Shown: positions 19,192-26,658, counted from the first letter of the stretch. The stretch: DNA of 33,222 nucleotides from Opitutaceae bacterium (GCA_027482505.1 JAIXVY010000512.1:1-33222); one strand, 5' to 3'. A program made the numbers and translations. The notes: a model not told the origin generated them from the letters alone.

Positions 19192-19599
19192 TCAGGCCAC
19201 GGCGATCTTGCGGGGCTTGAGCGCCTCGGCCTTGGGCAGCGCGACGCGCAGCACGCCGTCGCGCAGCTCGGCGCGGATCTTGTCCGCGTCGACCGCGCGA
19301 CCATGGTCGAGCGCGAGCTCGAACCCGGCCTCGCGCGATTCGCGGTGCAGGGCTTTCCAGGCTTCGGGCTTGCGCCAGGCGCGTCGGCCGACGACGCGGA
19401 TCCGCTCGTGGTCGACGGTCAGCTCGAGGCCGTCCCGGGCCACGCCGGGCAGCTCGACGAGCAGGGCGTAGGCGTCGGGGGTTTCGGTGATCTCGTGGCG
19501 CGGGGCGACGGCGGGCTCCGCCGGGCGGGCCGTTGGGGTGGATTCGCTCCGGGCGGTCGCGGAGGCGAAGGCGGGGATGAGGGAAGAGACGAGGGACAT
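19192..19599 (-). CDS. Small heat-shock protein, Hsp20/alpha-crystallin family (copy 1)
   Basis: A 135-aa protein with a short Ala/Ser-rich N-terminal arm and an alpha-crystallin domain: EITETPDAYALLVELPGVARDGLELTVDHERIRVVGRR, then RAELRDGVLRVALPKAEALKPRKIAVA, with the family GVL signature. It is an ATP-independent holdase chaperone. It has a clear Shine-Dalgarno AAGGAG (within 19608-19616) about 9 nt before the ATG (19597-19599), unusual for this window and suggesting strong translation. It lies 32 bp after the second hsp20 gene and ahead of the terminator. Confidence 0.92.
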   Translation of the reverse strand: MSLVSSLIPAFASATARSESTPTARPAEPAVAPRHEITETPDAYALLVELPGVARDGLELTVDHERIRVVGRRAWRKPEAWKALHRESREAGFELALDHGRAVDADKIRAELRDGVLRVALPKAEALKPRKIAVA

Positions 19600-19631
19600 G
19601 GCGGGATTCTCCTTTTGTATTCGTTTTATGG

Positions 19632-20075
19632 TTACGCAACGGTCACGCTGATCTTGCGGGGCCTGGCCTCCTCGCGCTTGGGCAGGGTGACGGTGAGCAC
19701 GCCGTTTTCGTAGGCGGCGCTGATCTTGTCGGACTGGACGGCGCCCTCGGGCACGGTGAGCGCGCGGCTGAGCGCGGCGGTTTCCTCGATATCGCCGACC
19801 TTGCGGACGCGCTTGGCGGAGATCTGCAAGGTGCCGTCGGCCAGCTCGACGCCGATGTCGGCACGGTTAACCCCGGGCAGTTCGGCGCGCACATAGGTGG
19901 CGGCGGCGTCTTCATACAGATCGACCGGAAACCCGGCGACAGGCGCCGCGACCGATTCGCCGAGTGCGGCGCCGAAGAGGCGGTCCATCTGCTGTTCCAG
20001 CCCGGCCCACGGACTGCGGGCAAAAACAGGCGAGTAGGTTCGACCGTGGGGAGTGGTGTAGTGGATGAGTCTCAT
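19632..20075 (-). CDS. Small heat-shock protein, Hsp20/alpha-crystallin family (copy 2)
   Basis: A 147-aa protein. The N-terminal arm, SPWAGLEQQMDRLFGAAL, is typical of bacterial Hsp20. The crystallin domain runs from FPVDLYEDAAATYVRAELPGVN to YENGVLTVTLPKREEARPRKISVTVA, including the GVLTVTLPK signature and a C-terminal I-x-V. The chosen ATG (20073-20075) has AGGA (20088-20085) 9 nt upstream. A longer frame to 20132 lacks support. It is first in the two-gene hsp20 unit and divergent from the PatB gene. The two copies may form mixed oligomers. Confidence 0.92.
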   Translation of the reverse strand: MRLIHYTTPHGRTYSPVFARSPWAGLEQQMDRLFGAALGESVAAPVAGFPVDLYEDAAATYVRAELPGVNRADIGVELADGTLQISAKRVRKVGDIEETAALSRALTVPEGAVQSDKISAAYENGVLTVTLPKREEARPRKISVTVA

Positions 20076-20301
20076 GGTGATGTTTCCTGGGTTGGGTTTG
20101 GAATTTGTTTTACGCCGACTGACTTTGCACACGGAATGCCGCGCCCATTCGGATCGTTTAGTCCTTTAAGCCAGGCACTTATGCCGCAAGGGCCCCGCGC
20201 CCCTGGGTAATATTGTCCGCCTGCGTGTCGCGCTTCCGCGCAAAGCCGTCTCAAAAAACACGTGCCGAGCCCGGCCTGCTTCCCCACCGTGCCGACCCGC
20301 C

Positions 20302-21498
20302 ATGAGCTTTGATTTCACCACCGTTCCCGATCGCGCCGGCACCGATTCCCAGAAGTGGAAAAAATATGCCGGCAAAGACATCCTGCCGATGTGGGTGGCG
20401 GACATGGATTTTCGCTCTTCGCCAGCCATCCTGAAGGCGCTGCACGACCGTGTTGAGCACGGCGTCTTCGGCTACGCGCGCCCCACCCAGGCCACGGTCG
20501 ACGCGGTGGTGAACGCCTGCGCAGCGTGCTACGGCTGGACGATCGAAGCCGACTGGCTCGTGTGGCTGCCCGGGCTCGTCTGCGGCCTCAACGTCACCTC
20601 CCAGGCCTTCGCCCAGCCCGGCGAGGAGGTGCTCTGCCTCACGCCCGTCTACCCGCCCTTCATGACCGCGCCGAAAAACTCCGGCCGCGTGTCCGTGACC
20701 GTGCCCCTGACGCTGCGCGCGGGACCGACCGGCCGCGGCGACGGCGCCTGGGAGATCGACTGGGACGCGCTGGAGCGCGCCGTCACACCGAAGACGAGGC
20801 TGTTTTTCCTCTGCAACCCGCACAACCCGGTCGCGCGCGTTTTCCGTCGCGACGAACTCGCGCGGCTCGCGGAGTTTTGCGCGCGGCACAGCCTCATCCT
20901 TTGCTCGGACGAGATCCACTGCGACCTCATCCTCGACCCCGCGCTGCCCCACCTGCCGACCGCGCTCGTGGCGCCGGAGCACGCCGCCCGCACCGTCACG
21001 CTCATGGCCCCGAGCAAAACCTACAACGTCCCCGGTCTCGGCACCTCCTTCGCCATCATCCCCGACGCGGCCCTTCGCGCGCGTTTCGTCCGCGCCACCC
21101 ACGGCATCGTGGCCGAGGTTACCTGCCTCGGCTACTCCGCATGCGAGGCCGCCTATCGCGACAGCGAAGACTGGCGCCAGGGCCTGCTCGCCACCCTGCG
21201 CTCCCACGCCGCCCACCTCCAGGCCACCTTCGGCTCGGGCGTCTTTAAAAACGTGAAACTCGAGGCGCCGCTGGAGGCCACCTACCTCGCCTGGCTCAAC
21301 GTGTCCGCGCTCGGTCTCGAGGATCCGGTCGCTCACTTCGAAGAGCACGGCGTGGGCCTGAGCGACGGACGCTTTTTCAACGCGCAGCCCGGACACTACG
21401 TCCGGATAAATTTCGGCTGCCCGCGGGCCACGCTCGACGAGGGCCTGCGCCGCCTGGCCGCAGGCGTGGCCGCGGCCGAGGCTCGCCTCGCCCGCTAG
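20302..21498 (+). CDS. patB: MalY/PatB-type PLP-dependent C-S lyase (class I/II aminotransferase fold)
   Basis: A 398-aa protein of the usual length. The N-terminus is WKKYAGKDILPMWVADMDF. PLP residues are visible: CNPHNP (N175), the CSDEIHCDL loop (D203) and the Schiff-base lysine K239 in MAPSKTYNVPGL. The C-terminus is YVRINFGCPR. It probably cleaves cystathionine or related cysteine S-conjugates to pyruvate, ammonia and a thiol. In the usually conserved NPHNPxGRV loop this protein reads NPHNPVARV. The start is ATG at 20302. The gene is single and divergent from the hsp20 pair. Confidence 0.9.
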   Translation: MSFDFTTVPDRAGTDSQKWKKYAGKDILPMWVADMDFRSSPAILKALHDRVEHGVFGYARPTQATVDAVVNACAACYGWTIEADWLVWLPGLVCGLNVTSQAFAQPGEEVLCLTPVYPPFMTAPKNSGRVSVTVPLTLRAGPTGRGDGAWEIDWDALERAVTPKTRLFFLCNPHNPVARVFRRDELARLAEFCARHSLILCSDEIHCDLILDPALPHLPTALVAPEHAARTVTLMAPSKTYNVPGLGTSFAIIPDAALRARFVRATHGIVAEVTCLGYSACEAAYRDSEDWRQGLLATLRSHAAHLQATFGSGVFKNVKLEAPLEATYLAWLNVSALGLEDPVAHFEEHGVGLSDGRFFNAQPGHYVRINFGCPRATLDEGLRRLAAGVAAAEARLAR

Positions 21499-21572
21499 AA
21501 AACTCCCCCGCCCGGGCCGCCACACCCGGGCTGCTCACCTATCCCGCCCGACGCTCTCAAGCGTTTTCCCCC

Positions 21573-21601
21573 GGCCGTGTAACCTATTGGGTTACACGGC
21601 C
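21573..21601. repeat. Palindrome, left copy, upstream of the HTH gene
   Basis: GGCCGTGTAACC (21573-21584) and GGTTACACGGCC (21590-21601) form perfect 12-bp arms around TATTG. The inner 21 bp (21577-21597) are the exact reverse complement of the block at 22117-22137. The GGCCAG that follows the right arm is shared by both copies. Two more hairpins lie between this palindrome and the gene: CCCCA/TGGGG (21604-21623) and TGAACC/GGTTCA (21636-21652). Confidence 0.8.
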
Positions 21602-21671
21602 AGCCCCACGTTGCCGCATGGGGCGCACCGAGGCTTGAACCTCTGCGGTTCATCGGGTTGCGTCCATACCC

Positions 21672-22130
21672 ATGGGCTCCCCCCAGATCGTGCCTGATCT
21701 TCCGCCGAGCGCCGCCCGCATCGCCGATTTGATCGGCCTGCTCGGCGTGGCGGCCGAAAACGCCGCTCGCGCCGCCGGTCGGGCCACTTTTCGCGCCATC
21801 GACCAACGTGCCAAAGGCAAACGGCTGCCCGACGCCGCCTCCCTCGGGGCGGCGGACGCGCCCCGGCCGACGCCGCTCTGGAACGTATTCGCCGCCGAGC
21901 TTGATCGAGCGCTGAAAAAACCCGGCTCGCGCGCGCGACTCGCGCGCTACCTCGGCATGCCCCGCCAGCGAATCACCGACTTTACCAAAGGCAGGCGCTT
22001 GCCCGACGCGGAAACCACCCTGCGCCTCCTGCACTGGCTCGCGGCCGTCGAGGCGGGGCGAGACCCCTCCTACCTCGTCCAGCCGCCCCTCCCCGAAGCG
22101 ACCTCTTCATCGGAAAGTGTAACCCAATAG
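21672..22130 (+). CDS. Small XRE-like helix-turn-helix protein flanked by palindromes
   Basis: A 152-aa hypothetical protein. Residues about 85-121 (SRARLARYLGMPRQRITDF, then TKGRRLPDAETTLRLLHWL) look like an XRE/HTH_3 DNA-binding domain. An upstream segment, AIDQRAKGKRLPDA (about 42-55), resembles the recognition part ITDFTKGRRLPDA (101-113), hinting at an internal duplication. No transposase or toxin motif is seen. The ATG at 21672 is the first in frame. The 3' end lies inside the right palindrome, whose bases encode the final VTQ and the TAG stop. It could be an autoregulated repressor or the cargo of a small mobile unit. Confidence 0.65.
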   Translation: MGSPQIVPDLPPSAARIADLIGLLGVAAENAARAAGRATFRAIDQRAKGKRLPDAASLGAADAPRPTPLWNVFAAELDRALKKPGSRARLARYLGMPRQRITDFTKGRRLPDAETTLRLLHWLAAVEAGRDPSYLVQPPLPEATSSSESVTQ

Positions 22131-22157
22131 GTTACACGGCCAGGGACGCAGGCCTGG
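22117..22157. repeat. Palindrome, right copy, overlapping the HTH gene end
   Basis: GTGTAACC (22117-22124), CAATA, GGTTACAC (22130-22137) is the exact reverse complement of 21577-21597, then GGCCAG in the same direction as in the left copy. The HTH gene stop (22128-22130) lies within it. A further small hairpin, CCAGG/CCTGG (22140-22157), follows. Confidence 0.8.
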
Positions 22158-22209
22158 CGGGCTGGCGGCTCGCGCGGGCGGAACGCAAATCATCCCCTTT
22201 CTATCCGAG

Positions 22210-22623
22210 TCAGGGCAAAAATCGCCCCGGCCATTTCGCCGCCAACGCCTCGGCCCCGCCCGCGCCCGCCCCGAAAAACACCCGACGCCAACGCGCCACG
22301 CACCGGTAAATCGCATCGCGCGCCCCCGCCGGCACGCAGCGCGCGCCTCGCGCCAGCCGCGCCCAGCTTCCTCCCAGTTCGGCCAGCGCCGCCAACGCGC
22401 CCTCGGTGCGCAACCAGCCCGGCCCTTCCGCGCCTCGCGGCAAAAACACCAGGCTGTCGAAATCCGCCTCCGGAAGACCCAGCCTACGCAATTGGGCCTG
22501 GCCGAAATTCCCCTGCAAGGTCGCGAAGCCGAGACGCCCGGCCCCGTCCCGGCGCACAACAAAACGGACCAACGCGACGCACAGCCCGCACTCGCCGTCG
22601 AAAAGCAGGACCGCCCGGCTCAT
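22210..22623 (-). CDS. DCC-family thiol-disulfide oxidoreductase (DUF393)
   Basis: A 137-aa protein with the defining N-terminal motif LLFDGECGLCVALVRFVVRRD (DxxCxxC, C12 and C15), then FATLQG and SLVFLP as in the DUF393/DCC family, and an Arg/Ala-rich C-terminus. It is a predicted thioredoxin-like redox protein; the partner is unknown. The ATG (22621-22623) overlaps the stop of a small upstream ORF as ATGA. Confidence 0.87.
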   Translation of the reverse strand: MSRAVLLFDGECGLCVALVRFVVRRDGAGRLGFATLQGNFGQAQLRRLGLPEADFDSLVFLPRGAEGPGWLRTEGALAALAELGGSWARLARGARCVPAGARDAIYRCVARWRRVFFGAGAGGAEALAAKWPGRFLP

Positions 22624-22793
22624 CGCGACGCGACATGCGCGGAGGGAGAACCCGCCCCGGCCTCGACCGGAGGACATCCCGAAGCGGCGCAGGCCGCTCC
22701 GGCGGACGATCCGCGGCCGAGCAGCCACTGCGCGCCCGCCAAGGCGAAGGCGAGCAGCACGGCCGTGAGACGGCGATGGCGACGAAGGTTCAC
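22620..22793 (-). CDS. 57-aa secreted or membrane-anchored small protein
   Basis: A GTG-start ORF (22793-22791) preceded in frame by a TAG four codons upstream, so no longer start is possible. It begins with a basic MNLRRHRRL, then a hydrophobic stretch (TAVLLAFALAGAQWLLG) and a Cys-containing tail (AACAASGCPP, two cysteines), as in a secreted or anchored peptide. Its TGA overlaps the DCC gene ATG as ATGA, the same coupling used by real gene pairs here. No homologue is recognised. A role as redox partner of the DCC protein is inference. Confidence 0.45.
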   Translation of the reverse strand: MNLRRHRRLTAVLLAFALAGAQWLLGRGSSAGAACAASGCPPVEAGAGSPSAHVASR

Positions 22794-22903
22794 TTCGGCA
22801 ACCTAGCCGCCCGGCCCCGGCGCGCAACCCTCCCGCCGCACCTCGCCGGCGCGCAAGGCCCTTGCCGCGCGCCCCGCCTCCCCCTTGCCTGCTCGCCCAC
22901 GCC

Positions 22904-24013
22904 ATGCGCCTCGGACCGCTCACGCTTTCGTCCAACCTGTTCCTGTCTCCGCTCGCCGGATACACGAATCTGTCCATGCGCCTCACCGTGCGCGAGCTGG
23001 GCGGCCTGGGCTTCGCCACGACCGACCTCGTCAACGCCCGCTCCCTCATCGAGCGCAACCCGACCGCCCTCAAGCTCGTGGCCACCGCTCCCGGCGACCG
23101 CCCGTGGGCGGTGCAGCTCTTCGGCGCCGTGCCGGAGGAGATGCGCGACGCCGCCGTGATCTGCCAGGAGCTCGGCGCCGACGCGGTCGACATCAACATG
23201 GGCTGCCCGGTGAAAAAAGTCGTCAAGATCGGCGGCGGCTCGGCCATGATGACCGAGCTCGACAAGACCGCGGCCCTCGTGCGCGGCATGATCGCCGCGG
23301 TGAAGATCCCCGTGACCGCCAAGATGCGCCTCGGCTGGGACGAGCAAAACCTCACCGCGCCCGACCTCGCGCGCGTGCTCGAGGACGCCGGCGTGGCCGC
23401 GGTCTTCGTGCACGGCCGCACCCGCGCCCAGGGGTTTTCCGGCCAGGTAAACCTCGCCGGCATCCGCTCCGTCGTGCAGGCGGTGAAAACCATCCCCGTG
23501 ATCGGCAACGGCGACGTCACCACGCCCGAGGCCGCCCGCCACATGATCGCCGAGACCGGCTGCACGGGCGTGAGCATAGGCCGCGGCGCCTTCTACGACC
23601 CGTGGATCTTCAAGCGCACCGACCACCTCCTGCGCACGGGAGAACTCCTGCCCGAGGCGACGTTCGAGGAGCGCGTGCGCGTCATGAGCCGGCACTTCGG
23701 GCGCTACGTCGAGTTCTACGGCGAGGCGCACGGCGCGCGGCTGTTCCGGCGCGTGGCGCCCTGGTATGCGCGGCGCTTCGGACCCTCGAAACCCTTCAAG
23801 CAGGCGATCCTCGGCATCGCCTCGGCGGCGGATTTCGAAAAGGCGCTGGCCGACTATGTCGCCTGGCGCGCGCGCTTCTGCGGCGAGGACGGCGATTTGC
23901 TGCCGAAATACCGGCCCGACCCGATGGTCGCCTCCTTCATGCGCGACCCGGACGACCCCGTGTTCGCGCGCGAATCCATCCCCGTGCCCAAGGGGCCGGT
24001 CGAGAACTGGTGA
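22904..24013 (+). CDS. dus: tRNA-dihydrouridine synthase (DusB-like)
   Basis: A 369-aa FMN-dependent enzyme that reduces uridines in tRNA. It shows LSPLAGYTNLSMRLTVRELGG at the N-terminus, AVQLFGAVPEEM, DAVDINMGCPVKKVVKIGGGSAMM with the catalytic Cys101, AKMRLGW, VHGRTRAQGFSGQ, and the FMN phosphate-binding GNGDVTTPEAA / TGVSIGRGAFYDPWIF. The ATG at 22904 is chosen over 22862 because the family starts just before the TIM-barrel. The length fits. It is convergent with the proline-rich gene. Confidence 0.93.
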   Translation: MRLGPLTLSSNLFLSPLAGYTNLSMRLTVRELGGLGFATTDLVNARSLIERNPTALKLVATAPGDRPWAVQLFGAVPEEMRDAAVICQELGADAVDINMGCPVKKVVKIGGGSAMMTELDKTAALVRGMIAAVKIPVTAKMRLGWDEQNLTAPDLARVLEDAGVAAVFVHGRTRAQGFSGQVNLAGIRSVVQAVKTIPVIGNGDVTTPEAARHMIAETGCTGVSIGRGAFYDPWIFKRTDHLLRTGELLPEATFEERVRVMSRHFGRYVEFYGEAHGARLFRRVAPWYARRFGPSKPFKQAILGIASAADFEKALADYVAWRARFCGEDGDLLPKYRPDPMVASFMRDPDDPVFARESIPVPKGPVENW

Positions 24014-24055
24014 AGCCGCGCGACGGCGGGGACGCCGCTTTGCGTATCGGATTTC

Positions 24056-25150
24056 TCAATACTTGACGCGCACCTCCGCGCCGGAGGAGTCGCGCAGGAC
24101 GAGATGCTTCGTGTCGGCGTCCACGTCGTGGAACACCACGCCGAGGGCGGGCTCCAGAACGTCGCCCTCGCGCACCACCCGGCCGTCGACCAGCGCGCGG
24201 GCCGGCTCGCCCTGGAAGACCCCGCTCACCCGCAGTCCCTCGGCATAGCGCAGAAAACGCGGCGTGGGCGCGGGCGCGGCGGCCGGGGCGCCGACGGGCG
24301 GCGGCGAAACGGGCGCCTCGGCGGAAACGACCGCGGGCGCGGACGGCGCCGCCTCGGCGGGCTTCGCGGGCGGCGCGACGACGACGGGCGCGGGCGCGGG
24401 ACTGGCGGGCACCGGGGCCGGTTGAGGCGCGGGCGCCACCGCAGGCTCCGGCGCGCGGGTCAGATAAAAATAAGCTCCGGCCCCGATCGCCGCCACCGCC
24501 AAGAAAACGACGGCAAAGAGCAGCGCGTCGCGCCTGGCGTGGCGACCGGACGCCTTGGCTGGTTTGAGCGGAAGCGGCGGCGGCAGTCTGATCGGTTCCG
24601 GCTCGGAGGCCGACACCACGACCGGAGGCGGCGCGGCCAAGTGCAAAGGGGCCAGCGGAGGGTCGCCGGCGGCGCCCGGCAAAGGCACGGGCAAGGGCAG
24701 AAGCGGAGGCGCGCCTACGCCCTCGGCAGGCGGAGCATGAGGCGCAGGAGGCTCCATCTCGGGCTCAGGGACGGGAGGCGGCGGGGCCGGCGGCCGCGGA
24801 GCCACTTTCAATTTGAAGGTCGCTCCGGCTTGCTCCGAAGGAAGGGGGGGGGCCGGTGGATGCGGTGGCTCGGGCGGCGGCGGGGTCGCGCCGGCCGGCG
24901 CGACCGCCGGAACGGGGGCGGCGTTTGCCTCCGGCGCGAGGCTGGGCCGCCGGCGATGACGCTCGGGCGCGCCGGCGTCCACGGGCGCGGAACCCGGGGC
25001 GGCGGGAGACGCCATTCCAGGCAGGGGGAGCAAAGGCGACTCGGCGTGGTGTGCAGATGCCGGAGGAGCCGCCTCCGGACCGGGCGCCGGGCCACCGGCG
25101 GCTCCAGGGCGTTTCAGGCGCAGGGGCGTGACCTCGGACTCGTCGCTCAT
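24056..25150 (-). CDS. Proline/alanine-rich single-TM protein with a GspC-like C-terminal domain
   Basis: A 364-aa protein. Residues 1-200 are a Pro/Ala/Glu-rich cytoplasmic region with FKLKVAPR near 112-119. A single TM lies at about 209-230 (LLFAVVFLAVAAIGAGAYFYL). After a second Pro/Ala linker comes a compact C-terminal domain (about 300-364): GLRVSGVFQGEPARALVDGRVVREGDVL...VVFHDVDADTKHLVLRDSSGAEVRVKY. It resembles the small beta domain of GspC or MSHA-type secretion proteins. The function is unknown. It may be a periplasm-facing adaptor. The low-complexity coding explains the many spurious frames. Confidence 0.7.
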   Translation of the reverse strand: MSDESEVTPLRLKRPGAAGGPAPGPEAAPPASAHHAESPLLPLPGMASPAAPGSAPVDAGAPERHRRRPSLAPEANAAPVPAVAPAGATPPPPEPPHPPAPPLPSEQAGATFKLKVAPRPPAPPPPVPEPEMEPPAPHAPPAEGVGAPPLLPLPVPLPGAAGDPPLAPLHLAAPPPVVVSASEPEPIRLPPPLPLKPAKASGRHARRDALLFAVVFLAVAAIGAGAYFYLTRAPEPAVAPAPQPAPVPASPAPAPVVVAPPAKPAEAAPSAPAVVSAEAPVSPPPVGAPAAAPAPTPRFLRYAEGLRVSGVFQGEPARALVDGRVVREGDVLEPALGVVFHDVDADTKHLVLRDSSGAEVRVKY

Positions 25151-25189
25151 GCCTTCGAACGTGACCGACAGGCTTGCCGGTCGTCCACA

Positions 25190-25223
25190 AAAAGAAAAAC
25201 GGCGCCCCGCGAGGGACGCCGTC
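25190..25223 (-). terminator. Intrinsic terminator of the RRM gene
   Basis: On the - strand a 10-bp stem, ACGGCGTCCC (25223-25214) / GGGGCGCCGT (25209-25200, one G-U), with loop TCGC is followed by TTTTCTTTTT (25199-25190). It lies 63 bp after the RRM gene stop. Confidence 0.75.
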
Positions 25224-25286
25224 TTGGTAAATCGTGCCCCGTGCCTTTTAGGGCGCGGGATACGCTAAGCAGGCCGGGCCTGCGAC

Positions 25287-25679
25287 TTAGTAACGGCGAT
25301 CGCCGCCACCGAAGCCGCCGCGGCGCTCGCCGCCGCCGAAGCCGCCACGGCCGCCGCCACCGCCGCCGCCGCCGAAGCCGCGACCACCGCCGCCGCCGCC
25401 GCCGCCGAAGGAGCGACCAGCGCCCTCTTCCTTGGGACGGGCCTCGTTCACGGTGAGGGCGCGGCCGCCGAGGTCGGCGCCGTTCATCTTCTCAGCCGCG
25501 AGCTTGGCCTCTTCGGCCGTGCCCATGGTGACGAACGCGAAACCGCGGGGGCGGCCGGTCATCTTGTCCATGGCGACGTAGACGTCGGTGACGGAACCGA
25601 ACTGGCCGAAGGCCGAACGGAGTTCGTCCTCGGAGGTCTTGAAGGACATATTGCCGACGTAGAGTTTGGAGTTGCTCAT
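25287..25679 (-). CDS. Glycine-rich RRM RNA-binding protein
   Basis: A 130-aa protein. An RRM spans about residues 4-82, with RNP2 LYVGNM (6-11) and RNP1 RGFAFVTM (45-52). An Arg/Gly-rich tail (about 88-130, GGGG runs with RG) follows. It binds single-stranded RNA. Bacterial members of this family are often cold-responsive. The ATG at 25679 gives the family N-terminus MSNSKLYVGN. The frame runs open further upstream, but that sequence is probably untranslated leader. It is followed by its own terminator and precedes the proline-rich gene. Confidence 0.92.
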   Translation of the reverse strand: MSNSKLYVGNMSFKTSEDELRSAFGQFGSVTDVYVAMDKMTGRPRGFAFVTMGTAEEAKLAAEKMNGADLGGRALTVNEARPKEEGAGRSFGGGGGGGGRGFGGGGGGGGRGGFGGGERRGGFGGGDRRY

Positions 25680-25889
25680 GATGTTTGAATTCGTCGCTGA
25701 CGCGTCTCTGCCAGTCCGTTCCCGACCATCGGGTTTCAAATCATCACTAGAGCCTAACTCTCCTGACGACTCACCAGTTCCTGTCATCTAACGTTTCGCT
25801 AACGATGCCGCCACCACACCGCACGGCGGCTGTTTAGCAAGGACAATCGAACTCATCGGATTTCGTAAGGTGCCGGGAATGGGGAATTT
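25680..25889 (-). promoter_or_regulatory. Leader and promoter region of the RRM gene
   Basis: This 210-bp gap is comparatively AT-rich. On the - strand the hexamer CGTTAG occurs twice 11 bp apart (complement of 25799-25804 and 25788-25793), suggesting an operator on one DNA face. A stem GCCGCC/GGCGGC sits at 25807-25830. A long structured leader would be typical of cold-responsive RNA-binding genes. The promoter itself is not identified. Confidence 0.35.
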
Positions 25890-26306
25890 TTACAACGCTT
25901 CCGGCTCTTCGCGGAGCGCGTCGCGGGCCCGCCGATCGCGTTTGGTGGGCCGGGGGCCGCCGCCCGCGAGAATATGCTGAACCCGTTGCTCGCGCGCAGC
26001 CTCCAACGCTTCGGGCGGGGTCTCGTCGCGCGCAAATTCACGGGCCTTGGCCGGCCCCTGCCGCCCCCGAGGCACCCCGAGAACCACCAGCCGGCGCGTT
26101 ATAACACCCTGTCTGGCTTCCACGACCTGCCCGGGCCGAACCGAGGCGGCGGGCTTGGCCTCACGCCCTTCCAGGGTCACCCGCCCGAGCCGGCAGGCTT
26201 CGGCGGCGAGGGCGCGGGTCTTGTAGGCGCGCACCATCCACAGCCACTTGTCGAGGCGGGCGTCGTCTGCGCTTTCGGGCGCGGAGCGGTTTTGCGGGCT
26301 TTCCAC
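25890..26306 (-). CDS. S4-domain RNA-binding protein (Hsp15/HslR-like)
   Basis: A 138-aa protein with an S4 RNA-binding domain near residues 17-65: DARLDKWLWMVRAYKTRALAAEACRLGRVTLEGREAKPAA, as in Hsp15, followed by a basic C-terminus ending RPTKRDRRARDAL. Hsp15 binds stalled 50S subunits carrying nascent chains. The GTG at 26304-26306 is chosen because it leaves a 73-bp gap for divergent promoters. An ATG at 26381 would overlap the divergent gene's start, and its extra residues are not conserved-looking. Confidence 0.8.
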   Translation of the reverse strand: MESPQNRSAPESADDARLDKWLWMVRAYKTRALAAEACRLGRVTLEGREAKPAASVRPGQVVEARQGVITRRLVVLGVPRGRQGPAKAREFARDETPPEALEAAREQRVQHILAGGGPRPTKRDRRARDALREEPEAL

Positions 26307-26379
26307 GCGGTCCGATTGCGCGCGACGGCGGACGCGGGTAAACGTTAATCCGCTACGGTCTCCGGCCGAAGCCACCGTC

Positions 26380-26658
26380 ATGTTCGCCCCCCTCACCCGC
26401 TTCTTCCACCGTCGTCCCGATCCCGCCGAGCTCGAGCACTCCTTCGTGCGCGAGATGCGGGTGGAGCATCCGCGCGAGCCGCGCAGCCGCCGCGTCGAGC
26501 TCGTCCTCGCCGTGGGCTGGGTGCTGGTGATTTTGAAGAGCGTCGTCGTCCACTGGGCCTGCCAGCACTACCGGGTGCCCTTCAACGCCTGGTGGCTGAT
26601 CGTCCCCACGCTGGTCTTCGCCGCCCTTTGCACGTGGCTCTACTGGCGGCGCGACTAG
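26380..26658 (+). CDS. Small two-TM membrane protein of unknown function
   Basis: A 92-aa protein with a charged N-terminus (FFHRRPDPAELEHSFVREMR), then two hydrophobic segments (ELVLAVGWVLVILKSVVVHWA and AWWLIVPTLVFAALCTWLYW), ending WRRD. It has no recognised family. The ATG is at 26380-26382, directly after the divergent S4 gene. The hairpin topology (charged ends inside) is an inference. Confidence 0.75.
   Translation: MFAPLTRFFHRRPDPAELEHSFVREMRVEHPREPRSRRVELVLAVGWVLVILKSVVVHWACQHYRVPFNAWWLIVPTLVFAALCTWLYWRRD

Noticed and set aside
20076-20301. Heat-shock control elements (CIRCE or sigma-32 type) before the hsp20 pair
   Set aside because: No inverted TTAGCACTC repeat or convincing -35/-10 pair was found. 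The region surely holds promoters, but none could be placed.
21620-21655. tRNA-like T-arm (GAGG...TTCAAG...CCTC on the - strand)
   Set aside because: The stem is only four pairs, and there is no acceptor, D or anticodon arm at the right distance. It is better explained as one of the hairpins next to the palindrome.
24014-24055. Terminator between the dus gene and the proline-rich gene
   Set aside because: The stem CGGCG/CGCCG (24024-24037) is only five pairs and lacks a real T-tract on either strand.
25310-25415. Dense CCGCCG/GCCGCC trinucleotide repeats resembling a microsatellite
   Set aside because: They encode the Gly-rich tail of the RRM protein in frame, as expected for this family.
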